A DNA stretch of 64,000 bases from Telopea speciosissima (Eukaryota; Streptophyta; Magnoliopsida; Proteales; Proteaceae): the NCBI RefSeq assembly GCF_018873765.1, contig NC_057917.1, forward strand, positions 58,524,464 through 58,588,463, given 5' to 3'. The position numbers and the translations under genes are program-made. Below, one piece after another: positions 35,053 to 44,004 of the stretch. How positions within the stretch are numbered: the first letter of the stretch is position 1; each line of letters opens with the position of its first letter. The notes under the pieces were generated by a model. The model searched no databases. It had not been told where the DNA came from and worked only from the letters and a program-made list of their open reading frames with translations.

Positions 35053-35200
35053 GAATTTTTATCCTCTCCTGTTACAGCACGGTGTTGTAACGTATCATAG
35101 GACAGCTACAAAGGTCATGTGCATCAGGTGGGGCCCGCTATGCCACATAACCTCTACAGCGCCACACGATGTCTTACAGCCCAGGAGAGGATAACGATTC
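35053..35200. mobile_element. 148-bp MITE with perfect 9-bp target duplication
   Basis: GGCTCACAG is repeated exactly at 35044-35052 and 35201-35209. Ends GAATTTTTATCCTCTCCTG and the complement of GAATCGTTATCCTCTCCTG form the inverted repeats. Segments 1 and 2 lack it. The 9-bp duplication points to the Mutator superfamily. It sits about 375-520 bases before the former start of PMEI copy 3. Confidence 0.9.
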
Positions 35201-35467
35201 GGCTCACAGCCCATTTTGTTAATCTTAAACAAATAAAAATTCTTACCCAAAAAAAAAAAGTAATAATTAATGATTCAGTTCCACTTCACGCGCGCACAGA
35301 ACTAAAGTCGCAAACCGAATTCTACACCCCAACTCATGATTCTCATCAAGTCTCTTTACATGCCAAAGAAGAAAAAAAAAAAAAAAAAAGACGACCTTTC
35401 ATTTTAGTCTATCTGATATCGTTTATTCCTTCCATTCCTACCAGAAAGGCAAACCAAGAGATGAGTC

Positions 35468-35476
35468 TATATAAAT
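35468..35476 (+). promoter_or_regulatory. TATA box of PMEI copy 3
   Basis: TATATAAAT in the same conserved context as copies 1 and 2. It persists although the gene behind it is broken. Confidence 0.6.
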
Positions 35477-35569
35477 CCCTCTCAAGTCCAAACCCATCTC
35501 ATCAGCTTCAGGGAGCTTAAGACCTCTCTTTAATCTCCAAAGCTCCCCAAACCTCCAGAGTCCAAAAAA

Positions 35570-36152
35570 TTGGCCGCCCCATCAATGACAATCTCCACCG
35601 CCATACTCCTTGTTCTTCTTCTACCGGCCATCTCCGCCACCCGTTGAACCCAAACCCTAACAACACAAACAGCGATTTCATCCGTGACGAATGCGCCACT
35701 AATGTGACCCTGGCTTATGCTACGACAGCCTCATTGCCCACGCCAATGAGGTTCAAGGAGACCTAGCCAAGCTAACTGTCGTTGCCGTCAGGGTCAGCCT
35801 CTCTAGTGCTCGTAACACTATGGCTTACATTTCGAACCTCTCACGCAAACCCAATCCCGATAAGGTTCTAAAGGTCTGCGTGAGCAGCTTTGGTGACGCC
35901 ATTTATCAGATGCAACGCTCGACCAGGGAAATGAACCACGAGAACTTCACCAACGATGAGTCGATGAGTCATCGGTTATTCAACTTGACGACCTGGTTGG
36001 GCGCCGCAGTTAACATTCAGCAAACGTGTGTGGATGAGTTTGGGTCTGTGAAATCGGATGTACATGATCACGTGGTGAACGTTCAGACGTTGACGAGACA
36101 TGCCATCTGCTTCATCAATTTGTATCTTGAAGGAGCGGTCCAGATGGACTGA
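35570..36152 (+). pseudogene. PMEI-like gene, copy 3, disabled
   Basis: Aligning with copies 1 and 2, the start ATG is destroyed (AAAATTGGCC in place of AAAATGGCC, at about 35570). A TGA follows the signal-peptide region (35644-35646, CCGTTGAAC versus CCGTTTAAAC). The frame then shifts in the first-cysteine region (about 35690-35725). The second half remains open from 35820 to 36152, starting MAYISNLSRKP, and keeps the third and fourth cysteines (VCVSSFGD, QQTCVDEF) but ends differently (AVQMD). It is more diverged than copies 1 and 2 are from each other, consistent with an older duplication. An internal start at 35820 could only give a protein without signal peptide. Confidence 0.85.
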
Positions 36153-36857
36153 TTCGGACCGTTTGATTCTATTGTAGTATTTATGTCATATAAGCTTTTG
36201 ATTTGGTTTTGTAAAGAGACAAGTGTAGATACATTCCAAGGAATCTCTCTGGATGTAATTTGTTTTTGCATTCTCCTTTCTTGAATCCTCACTTGATGAA
36301 GAGAAAAGTATTATAGATCATATAAAGTCGAAAATTCTTAATCGTTTTCCTTTAAGTGAATAAACAAATTTAAATGGAGTCAAAAATCCTTAATCATATT
36401 TGTCTAGAAGAATCCGTATTTGAAAAATCGATTTCATAAAACTATCTGAATTTATTTGAAAGCTAATCAGATGTAGATATGGATACAGTCATACAGATAC
36501 CTGATAGTATTATATTCAATTCGAATTTGATCCATCTACCTCATTGGATAATGTGGATCCAAATAAAATAGGCCGAGGGTCCAGATAGACAAGCCATAGA
36601 CCCCAGTCTGTAGACCTTCATTTTAGAATATTTTTTTTTATTAAACATCGTTAAGTTTTATTGTAACCATAGTGGTGTGGTGCAATCACTACATTGCACA
36701 AGCAAAGGGAAAGGGAAGTGATTTTGTAATCATGATTGTGTAATATATCTTCTTTAGTTTTATGTATTTAATAAGGGTAAAGATCTACACCCTCTCTCTT
36801 CCTAACATGAAATTAGCTCTCGACCCGTGTATAAATCCATTTTTCTGCTCTTCATTA

Positions 36858-37078
36858 AGGAAAAAATCCTCTACAGTGCACTTATCTGGTGGTGCACTGC
36901 AGTGCGACCTTGTGAGCTCAATACGTGGATGATGCGACATCCAACGGTGCAAGCATTATTGCACTTTTTTTTCTTCTCGAACTTGACACCATTGGATGTT
37001 GCATCATCCACGTGTCAAACTCGCAAGGTCACACCGTTGTGCATCGTCAGATCGATGCACTGCAAAAGATTTTAATCC
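36858..37078. mobile_element. 221-bp foldback MITE in the 3' flank of PMEI copy 3
   Basis: Segment 1 has the uninterrupted site near 19775 (CTCTTCATTAGAGCATTCC). Here CTTCATTA (36850-36857) and CTTCAATA (37079-37086) flank a pair of long arms. GTGCGACCTTGTGAGC pairs with CTCGCAAGGTCACACC, and ACGTGGATGATGCGACATCCAA with its partner TTGGATGTTGCATCATCCAC. The 8-bp duplication suggests a hAT-type MITE. Confidence 0.82.
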
Positions 37079-37719
37079 CTTCAATAGTGCATTCCCTTAT
37101 GACACTTGATCAGAGAATCTTCTCCTATTTAATAATTACACTTCTCAGATGTTATATTTATTAAAATATTGAAATTAAAAGAACTTGCGTGAAAAATAAT
37201 GTAAATTTTAATAATTGTATTTGGACTGTTTTGGAGTTTTATTATTTTTTGGTAAATAAAACTTTAGTAATAAGTACTATGTAGAACACATGGATTGTGA
37301 ATAACAAGCTTACGAAGTAATAATTACAAAATTTTCACTTCAATTATGATTTTATTTCAATCCAATACCCTTTATTTCCTTCGCTACTGATCGATCGAAC
37401 CTATGGTGCAACCAATGGGTGATCAGGATGTTTATTTTTAGGATAAGATCGAGATCATTGCTTGGTCGTGTAGCCCTTGCATCAATGTAGGGACCAATGA
37501 CAGCGCACGTATAGGTATCTACATTAATGGGTTTTTTATTTCACAAAGGAAAAGACTGTAAATTCACGTGTTCTTATGTCTAGGTACAGAAACCAGGCGA
37601 CCAAGCATCGTATTTTTTCCCTCATTTTTATTTTTTTATTTATTTAATTTTAGTGGAATAAGGACAATACCCCATTTTCTCATCGAATAACCCTTCCCCC
37701 TCCCCCTCCATATTTGAAG

Positions 37720-37985
37720 GTGGGAGTTGATCCTAAGTCATCATTGCTTCACCATTCGTAAGTGAACTTTCCAGCGGATTGAGCTCCTCTCCAGGGAGCA
37801 CAGCACCCAGGGAGTGCTCAGGGGGCATCCAGCTGTTGCATTGTGCCACACACATCCCGATAGCTGACTGGGCGCTCGCCGGATATGTGTAGCACAGCCC
37901 AGTCCTTGGATGCCCCCTTGGACGCTAGGCTCCCTAGATAGGAGTGGGGTCCCTTACCAGCTGAGCTAGCTGATAGCTTGAATAA
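37720..37985 (-). mobile_element. tRNA-like SINE interrupted by a foldback MITE
   Basis: On the - strand TCAGCTAGCTCAGCTGGTAAG (complement near 37950-37972) matches a tRNA A box. GGATCAACTCCCACC (complement near 37721-37735) resembles a B box, but the two are about 220 bases apart. Between them lies a hairpin (37766-37960) whose arms pair (AGGGGGCATCCA with TGGATGCCCCCT; GTGCCACACACATCC with its partner). Removing it would bring the boxes to near-normal spacing. Confidence 0.45.
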
Positions 37986-37989
37986 AGAG

Positions 37990-38639
37990 AATCATATTAG
38001 AAGAATAATAATTAAAAGAAGGGCAGAAGATCGTTGTCAGGCCGCGTGGTCCCTGCACAAGCACGGGGGCCAATAAGAGAATACACAAAGGCATCAACGG
38101 GGTGGGATTATTTCACTTCAAGGGGTAGCGAGGTCATTTCACATGGTCCTATGTCTAGAGATAGGTTGCAGTGTTGCACACAGCCTCGCACGTATATTTT
38201 TCCCTTATAAGAGAAACTACTCCTTTCCCTTATTTGATGTTAACGCCCTCATGATTCCAATTTAACCCATTGTAACGTAAGTGCATTCTACCACAACAAA
38301 AAAAAACGTAAGTGCATTCTAAATAATAACAGCCCTAGGAAGAAGGATCTACATGTGCTGCCGGCTTGGAAAGGAATGCCCAAGCAGACCAATGAGGGGA
38401 TAATTAATGACCGTTTTACCAATAATGGCAAGGAAAAATGGTGAAATAAGAGTATCAGAACAAATTTAAAAACAATTGCTGTAAAAAGACGTGTAGGGTT
38501 TCATAAGTGAACCTTTTCATAGTGACGACATAAAAGGTTAACTGTGATGCGATCATGCAGCGTGGAGGTTCAAAAGGCGGTATTGGATACATCTTTCAGA
38601 ATTTTAAGGGCTGAAAATAGAAAGACATTTCAGTTTCCT
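37990..38639. other. Intergenic sequence, nothing recognised
   Basis: Contains a repeat-like stretch CAGGCCGCGTGGTCCCTGCAC near 38038 that recalls short dispersed elements, but ends could not be paired. No gene seen. Confidence 0.4.
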
Positions 38640-39046
38640 TTTGCCTTAGCTTGATTGATCAAGGAAAGACCTTAGCTATTCCTCATGCGTTATCTTAGGC
38701 CTTCAAATCTAGGTACAACCGACTTCAAGTTGAATCGGATAGCAAGGAGGTCGTCTCCTACATTCTTGAACCGCACCGAATCCCACCGCTAAATGTAGCA
38801 GCTATTATTGATGATGTAAAGCATCTTTCTACTTCTTCTATTTCAATTTTGTTTTAGTGCATTGCACGGGTTCTGAATGTTGTAGCAGATGCCCTGACTC
38901 GGAAGGCTCTGTCTATCATGTGTATCAAAGATTGGTCTTGTTCCATTTCGTGGCTTCAAGACCTTCGTTTGTCAAAGCTACAGACTGTTCCCATGGCTCT
39001 TTTATTTAGTAACTCCTTTCTTACACCAAAAAAAAAGAAAAAAAGA
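38640..39046 (+). pseudogene. LINE 3' end: RNase H-like remnant with A-rich tail
   Basis: The frame from about 38712 reads RLQVESDSKEVVSYI, then AAIIDDVKHL, a stop (38857), CIARVLNVVADALTRKAL and WSCSISWLQDL. This matches the RVT_3 RNase H-like domain found at the end of plant L1-type LINEs (also used by some host genes). The A-rich run at 39028-39046 right after the former 3' UTR supports the LINE reading. Only the last part survives; a stop and frame breaks upstream make it inactive. Confidence 0.65.
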
Positions 39047-39904
39047 CATAAATTTAAAACAAATTATCCTATGATCTATGGTGCTTAAGTTATGAAAATG
39101 CACAATAAATATTTTTTTTTAAAAATTTGTTGTGCTTGTATTATTGAGTAGTTATTAGGGTTACAATTGTTATTTACCAAAAACAAAAATAGTGTTACAA
39201 GTGTTTGTGATGTTTCTAGAAGTCACAAAACATATATAAATCATCACCATAATGCATAGATAGAGTATTGTTACACATGCATGCATAGATATACATGGGA
39301 TGCATGCTAATTAAGGGTGTCAACTAGGATGGTTTCAAGTATTTGAGACACGTCCATACAAGTGGGTACTAAAGGTGCCAATTTCAGAATCGTTGTAAGA
39401 TTGAATGTAACCTAAGAGAGAGTGAAATGAGTTGTGATCAAATAAAACATAACAAGATTACACATTAAAGCGAGTGTCTAGAATTTGTTACCTTCTTTAA
39501 TTGTTCATTGTCTTATTCTCAAAAGGTTTTTAAGCTAGGACTATAAAAAGGGTTTTCAAAAATAAATATCAGTATCGTCGTCATGCATATTTTTTTGAAT
39601 GCACATGTAAAATGATATTATTACCCTCATTGGAAAAAAATTGTATGTCGAGCAAAAGAATAAGGTTATAAATTACGAGAAATGTCAATAAAAAAAATAC
39701 CTTAAAATATTTGATAAACAAAGCATACAAAAGAGAAAACACCTGATCAATACATTCCAAGCATGTAAACTAGATCATAGTCGATCATACTTACGAAACA
39801 TAAAGAACAGAGGTCATTCATGTCTGATAACAATTAAAACTAAACAATGGAATAAGAGAATTCGACTATCAAAAGGTCATCCATCCTTCAAGGAGGCCTA
39901 GATC
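39047..39904. other. A/T-rich intergenic sequence
   Basis: No open frame or repeat of note in this stretch. Confidence 0.5.
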
Positions 39905-40183
39905 TCAAACAAACACCTCAGAGGCTGCAACAGCTTCCAATGTGTTCCGAGCTTCTTGGAGCTTCTCCTGGATCTGATCATCTGTGTATCCTTGGTCACT
40001 CAGTTTATCTTCCATCACCACAAGCATCAGCTGAATCCGCCGCTTTCTATCGTGCTCGAGTATCTCCTTGTTAGGCTTCTTCACACCTGCATTACCCTCA
40101 TGATCTCCTAAAGCTGTGTTGGTCTGAATTGATCCATTTGTGCTTGACCCCCTTGGGGTATGCAATCCCATGCCATTGTACAT
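39905..40183 (-). CDS. CWC21/SRRM2-like splicing factor fragment (92 aa), probable retrocopy
   Basis: The N-terminus MYNGMGLHTPRGSSTNGSIQ is the signature start of the conserved spliceosome proteins CWC21 (yeast) and SRRM2 (animals) and their plant counterparts. Residues about 37-88 (KPNKEILEHDRKRRIQL, DKLSDQGYTDDQIQEKL, LEAVAASE) form the CWF21 domain that contacts the Prp8/Snu114 core. Compared with the family, the stretch between the two blocks is shortened and nothing follows the domain. The frame runs through places where the plant gene is expected to have introns. A spliced, truncated retrocopy is the best reading, although the frame is intact and upstream sequence (40184-40400) looks like a 5' leader. 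Expression is unknown. Confidence 0.65.
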   Translation of the reverse strand: MYNGMGLHTPRGSSTNGSIQTNTALGDHEGNAGVKKPNKEILEHDRKRRIQLMLVVMEDKLSDQGYTDDQIQEKLQEARNTLEAVAASEVFV

Positions 40184-40437
40184 CGCTTAATGGAATTAAA
40201 AGAAAAAGACAAATTGATAATAACAAATCCCTTGCAAGCAGGAGAAGGGTTTTTAGAACTGCAATTTAAAAGAAAACCCAATCAACTTCAAAGAAAACAG
40301 ATCTCAAAAACTGCAACTAGTGAATATACCAGAAGAAAAGAGAAACCCTAGAAGTAGAATCAGAAATCGCAAACTGCATAGGAAGTGGGAACCTTGGCAG
40401 AGTCAATCTCCCCTTACCTTTCCTTCGTATTTATGAA

Positions 40438-40645
40438 CGAAATTTTGCTGCTACACGTGTAGCAGGGATGTTCCTGCTACAAGGCTTGAAGCCAAGGAAA
40501 TGTAATAATTCACTTTCTCTTTGTGTTCATAAATAACCTCCTATGTTTAGATATTTTCTAAAATACCCTTTAAGATGCCATTTCCTTGGCTGCTAGCCTT
40601 GTAGCATGAACATCTCTGCTACAAGTGTAACAACAAAAAATTTTC
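40438..40645. mobile_element. Foldback MITE, GCTACA-rich arms
   Basis: The left arm GAAATTTTGCTGCTACACG...CAAGGAAATG pairs with the right arm CATTTCCTTGGCTGCTAG...GTAACAACAAAAAATTTT over about 65 bases. The target duplication could not be fixed. It lies immediately upstream of the CWC21-like fragment. Confidence 0.75.
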
Positions 40646-40697
40646 CCCTAATTATGGGGTACGATTGACTCGGAAGAATAAGTCATACTAGGAATTA

Positions 40698-41323
40698 GGG
40701 GTGTCAATGGATCGGTTAGGTCTGGTTTCAGTTTTGATTTTTCGGTTTCGGTGTGGTTTTTAGAGAAACCGAGACCAATCCAATAAGAACTTTTTGGTTT
40801 CGGCTCGATTTCGGTTTCAGTGCGATTTGGTTTCGTATCAGTTTCGATTTATGATAACTGGTTGATATCGATTTGGATTCGACTTGGTACCGGGGTTTTT
40901 TAAACAAATTGGGTTCAGTTTGTGCCTATTCTCTTCTCTTTCTCTTTGCAACTACATGAAATATTTCATTAGCCCCACACTTTAAAAGGAGATCAATGGA
41001 ACAAGCATTGTTACAAATCAATTTCCCTATTTTCATAACCTCATACATTGATTTGTAACAATTTATCTTACAACCATAAATTTGCTCACTAATATTGAAA
41101 TCAATTCAATGATTCATAACCTTATACTCATTATTTTCTTATCGGTTTCATTTGATTCGGTTTTCGGTTTGTTATCGGTCGATCCGATGCGGTCCGATTT
41201 TCAACCAGTCCCATCATACCCTAGTCCAAAACCAATCCAATAAGGATCGGTTTGGTTCGGTCTCGGGTTTTTTCGATCGGTTTCGATCGGTCTTAACGGT
41301 TCGGGCTAGGTTTTGACACCCTT
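40698..41323. mobile_element. Dispersed repeat with GGGTGTCAA ends, full copy
   Basis: It starts GGGGTGTCAA and ends TTTTGACACCC, inverted ends about 10 bases long. TTA lies on both outer sides, fitting a 3-bp PIF/Harbinger-type duplication. The interior is GGTTTCGGTT/CGATTTCGG-rich. Related copies are at 41601, 43114 (interrupted) and 55402. Confidence 0.6.
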
Positions 41324-41411
41324 ACTTAGGAATAGACATTTAAGCATATTTCAGACAACAGTAAATCTGCAACTGGAACTGACACAGATATAAGCAATAG
41401 GAGGTGGGCCT

Positions 41412-41600
41412 AGGGGGGATTTTGATCCTCTACAATGGGCAAGGGAGCGGCTGTTGTGCGACCCACACACAGGCAGGGGTGAAATGATCGCTCTACCCAT
41501 TGCCCAAGCACCCTGCCCGTGTGTGGTCCATACCCTGCCTGTGTGAGGTCGCACAAGGGCCACTCCCTTGCCAGGCTGTAGAGGCTCCAAATTGAACCTA
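41412..41600. mobile_element. Foldback MITE (GCAAGGGAG arms)
   Basis: The left arm CAAGGGAGCGGCTGTTGTGC, then GACCCACACACAGGCAGGG, pairs with the right arm CCCTGCCTGTGTGAGGTC, GCACAAGGGCCACTCCCTTG. Outer parts (CCTCTACA / TGTAGAGG) also pair. Confidence 0.75.
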
Positions 41601-41855
41601 GGGGTGTCAATTTGTCCGTTCAATCAGGTTTTGGTGGGATTGAACCAGTCTTGGTCTTAACAGGGCCAAACTGAAGCCATCCCAATAAGAAAAGGATCGG
41701 TTCGATTCCAGGTTTGTGTCAAATTGAGTTAAAGAATCAGTTTCACACAATTTCAGTCCAATTCAATTCCTGATTTGTATAAATTTGGTTAAAGGTTCGG
41801 TTTCAGTCCAGTTCGATTCCTGGTTTGTATAAATTTGTATCAAGTTTGTTTGAAT
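41601..41855. repeat. Truncated GGGTGTCAA-type dispersed repeat
   Basis: Starts GGGGTGTCAATTTGTCCG and has the same GGTTCGGTTTC-rich body as 40698-41323, but the far end is missing. Confidence 0.55.
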
Positions 41856-41996
41856 CATTATTCTCTTTTCCTCATATTCTAGAACTTGTTGATCTTCAAA
41901 AACCCTCAAGATCATATTTACTTTATTTTTTTATTTTTTTTTTTGGTGAAACATATTTACTTAATTTTTTATTATTAAGTATTTGGATTTTTTTTC

Positions 41997-41998
<2 letters not shown>

Positions 41999-42078
<80 letters not shown>
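41999..42078 (+). repeat. (CT)40 microsatellite
   Basis: Eighty bases of uninterrupted CT. Confidence 0.97.
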
Positions 42079-42081
<3 letters not shown>

Positions 42082-42629
42082 ACCTATGTATGAAACTGTC
42101 TCCCTTAAATTATTAGCTTTTTCATGATAAAAAGGTGTCTTGATGCATCAACTGAAATGCACTTTATAGTCCTATTGGTTAGGGTGGGCAATGGGCAAGT
42201 TGGGTGGCCAGGTAGATCCCAACATGAAGTCCAAGAGAGCAAGCCCGAGCCTTGCTAGCCCAAAATGGGCTTGGGTCTTAACCTAACTAGCCCAAATCCA
42301 ATACACAATCAGGCATAGATTAGATCGGGTTGTTGCAGGTTAGGTTGATTGCAGCTGAATTTTAAGTTAATGACTTACTACTAATTACTAGGGTGATAAT
42401 TACCTTCATGACCTGCCAACACCATACCAAGAGGATGCAATAAAAAGGTTTGGAATGAAAAGCTGAGACACGAATTATAATATAAGCAGATCAACAAGTA
42501 AGGGTTTAATTTGGGTAATCTCATTTCACACAACTAGCATTTCAATAGATCACGTGACACAAGCAAGACATGACACGACACAAATCCAACTCAACCCAAC
42601 CTTGCAAGAGTTATTTACACAGGACTGTG
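42079..42629. other. Intergenic sequence, nothing recognised
   Basis: A GGGTGGGCAATGGGC... stretch near 42182 resembles the start of a short dispersed repeat, without a matching end. No gene seen. Confidence 0.4.
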
Positions 42630-42835
42630 TGAATGACACTTTTGGGGGACCGTTCTCTGTGGGGGGAGCACAGGGCCACACACGATGTGGTGGAATTTTC
42701 GCTTTTCATTGGGATGGGGCGGGATTTTTCCCATTCATTGGGGGCGGGACAACCATTTTACCCCTCACTGTGTCTGGGTGTGGCACTGTGGCCTGCCCCC
42801 CCCCCCCCCCCAAAGAACATTTTCCCAATACTTTT
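42630..42835. mobile_element. Foldback MITE with a C15+ homopolymer
   Basis: GTTCTCTGTGGGGGGAGCACAGGGCCACAC near the left end pairs with GTGTGGCACTGTGGCCTG-C(n)-AAAGAAC at the right. The C run (42787-42811) is in one arm. Confidence 0.55.
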
Positions 42836-43197
42836 ATAAAAAACTTCAAAACTTGTAACCTTCTTTTGATTGTCCCTTGTTTTATTCCTAAAAAAAATTA
42901 AATTGAAATAAAATTTTTTAAAATATATGAAAATTAAAGGTATTATATTGTCAAGAGTTGTCACATATATGAAATGAAAAAAATTGCCCTTAAAGTTTTT
43001 TATCCTTAGAATATTAAATAATAATAATAATAAGGTTAAAATATTTGATACCTTAAAGGGTGTCGATAAGAAAATCTCAATATAAATATAGAAAAATATG
43101 ATTCGTTGACAATAGGGGTGTCAATCAGTTGGTTCCGTTTGTTTCCATTTGGGTTAAATCAGTTTTGATGTGATGCTCGATGAATCCAAAACCAAAC

Positions 43198-43933
43198 TGA
43201 TGAGACATAAAACACCCCACCTATCAGAGGCTGCCACATGGCCGACCTGACCTCAGTCCGAGAACCGAATTGGGCCAAGCAGGAAACCGGGCTGACCCCG
43301 TCTCCGATAAGTCACCTGACAGAGCCAGACTCGCACAAGCTATCCGGTGTCTGAGGCCGAGCTCATACAGGTCAGCCATAAACTCTTGGTCGAGCTTACT
43401 GCCGAGACCAACCTCTCGGGCCGACCTCCCAGGCCGAGGTGACGGCCAAGGCCGACCTACCATGCCCCCCTCCTAAGCCGACCTCCGAGGCTGAGCCCTC
43501 CTCCACTGAAGCCGCCATGGCGCCCCACCGAGGATCTCCGGGCCACGTCAGCGCATCCCGAGAATCACGGGATAAGGATCAAGCCACGATCCCATCGCAA
43601 CACGGAATCACACCCTACATGGACTCTTACCTTAATAAGAGCCCGACCCCGAGAATAGCTCTCCACTCCGCTTTACGCGAGAGAACCTTTCGAAAGAAGG
43701 ACTCCTACCATACTAGGACTCTCCCAACCGCCTCATCTCATCCTCACTCTATAAATACCCAGGTATGGAGCGAATTCCTCATCTTGCTTTTTACTACGCT
43801 GTTGCACTGGTGATCTAACTTTAGCATCGGAGAGTCCTAGGCCGGAGCCACACCGGCTCTCTTGTGCTCATCACTTGGTCTTTGCAGGCTTATCCGTGGG
43901 CGAACCAAGCATCGGAGATTTCCACACGCAACA
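43198..43933 (+). repeat. 5' LTR of the Tat element (736 bp)
   Basis: Starts TGATGAGACATAAAACACC, ends CACACGCAACA. A TATA box (TATAAATA) is at 43750-43757. The middle is rich in GGCCGACCT/GCCGAGGT words. Confidence 0.93.
43750..43757 (+). promoter_or_regulatory. TATA box of the Tat 5' LTR
   Basis: TATAAATA within the LTR, with the same motif at 52630-52637 in the 3' LTR. It should set the start of the element's genomic RNA about 30 bases downstream. Confidence 0.7.
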
Positions 43934-43937
43934 GATT

Positions 43938-43955
43938 TGGCGCCATCTGTGGGAA
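43938..43955 (+). other. Primer-binding site of the Tat element
   Basis: TGGCGCCATCTGTGGGAA begins four bases after the LTR, as expected for plant gypsy elements of this lineage. The tRNA species was not assigned. Confidence 0.7.
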
Positions 43956-44004
43956 CGACATCAACAGGCCATCATCGTTTCTACCAACTTCAAGAGCAAC
44001 AATA

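Larger units (their letters stand above)
34840..37600 (+). repeat. Duplicated segment, copy 3 (with PMEI pseudogene)
   Basis: Matches segments 1 and 2 upstream (TTAAACTGCCCCT, GATCCTCGATACAAGGACTT) and downstream (to about 37600, compare 19930-20220). It lacks the Mutator-like element, preserving its empty target site AATAATTAA at 35262-35270, and has two private MITEs. Confidence 0.8.

Noticed and set aside
38712-38960. Host RNase H-like gene
   Set aside because: It has an internal stop and lost N-terminal part and is followed by an A-rich tail, so a LINE 3' remnant is the simpler reading.
41825-42127. 100-codon frame containing a leucine/serine repeat
   Set aside because: The repeat is the translated (CT)40 microsatellite.
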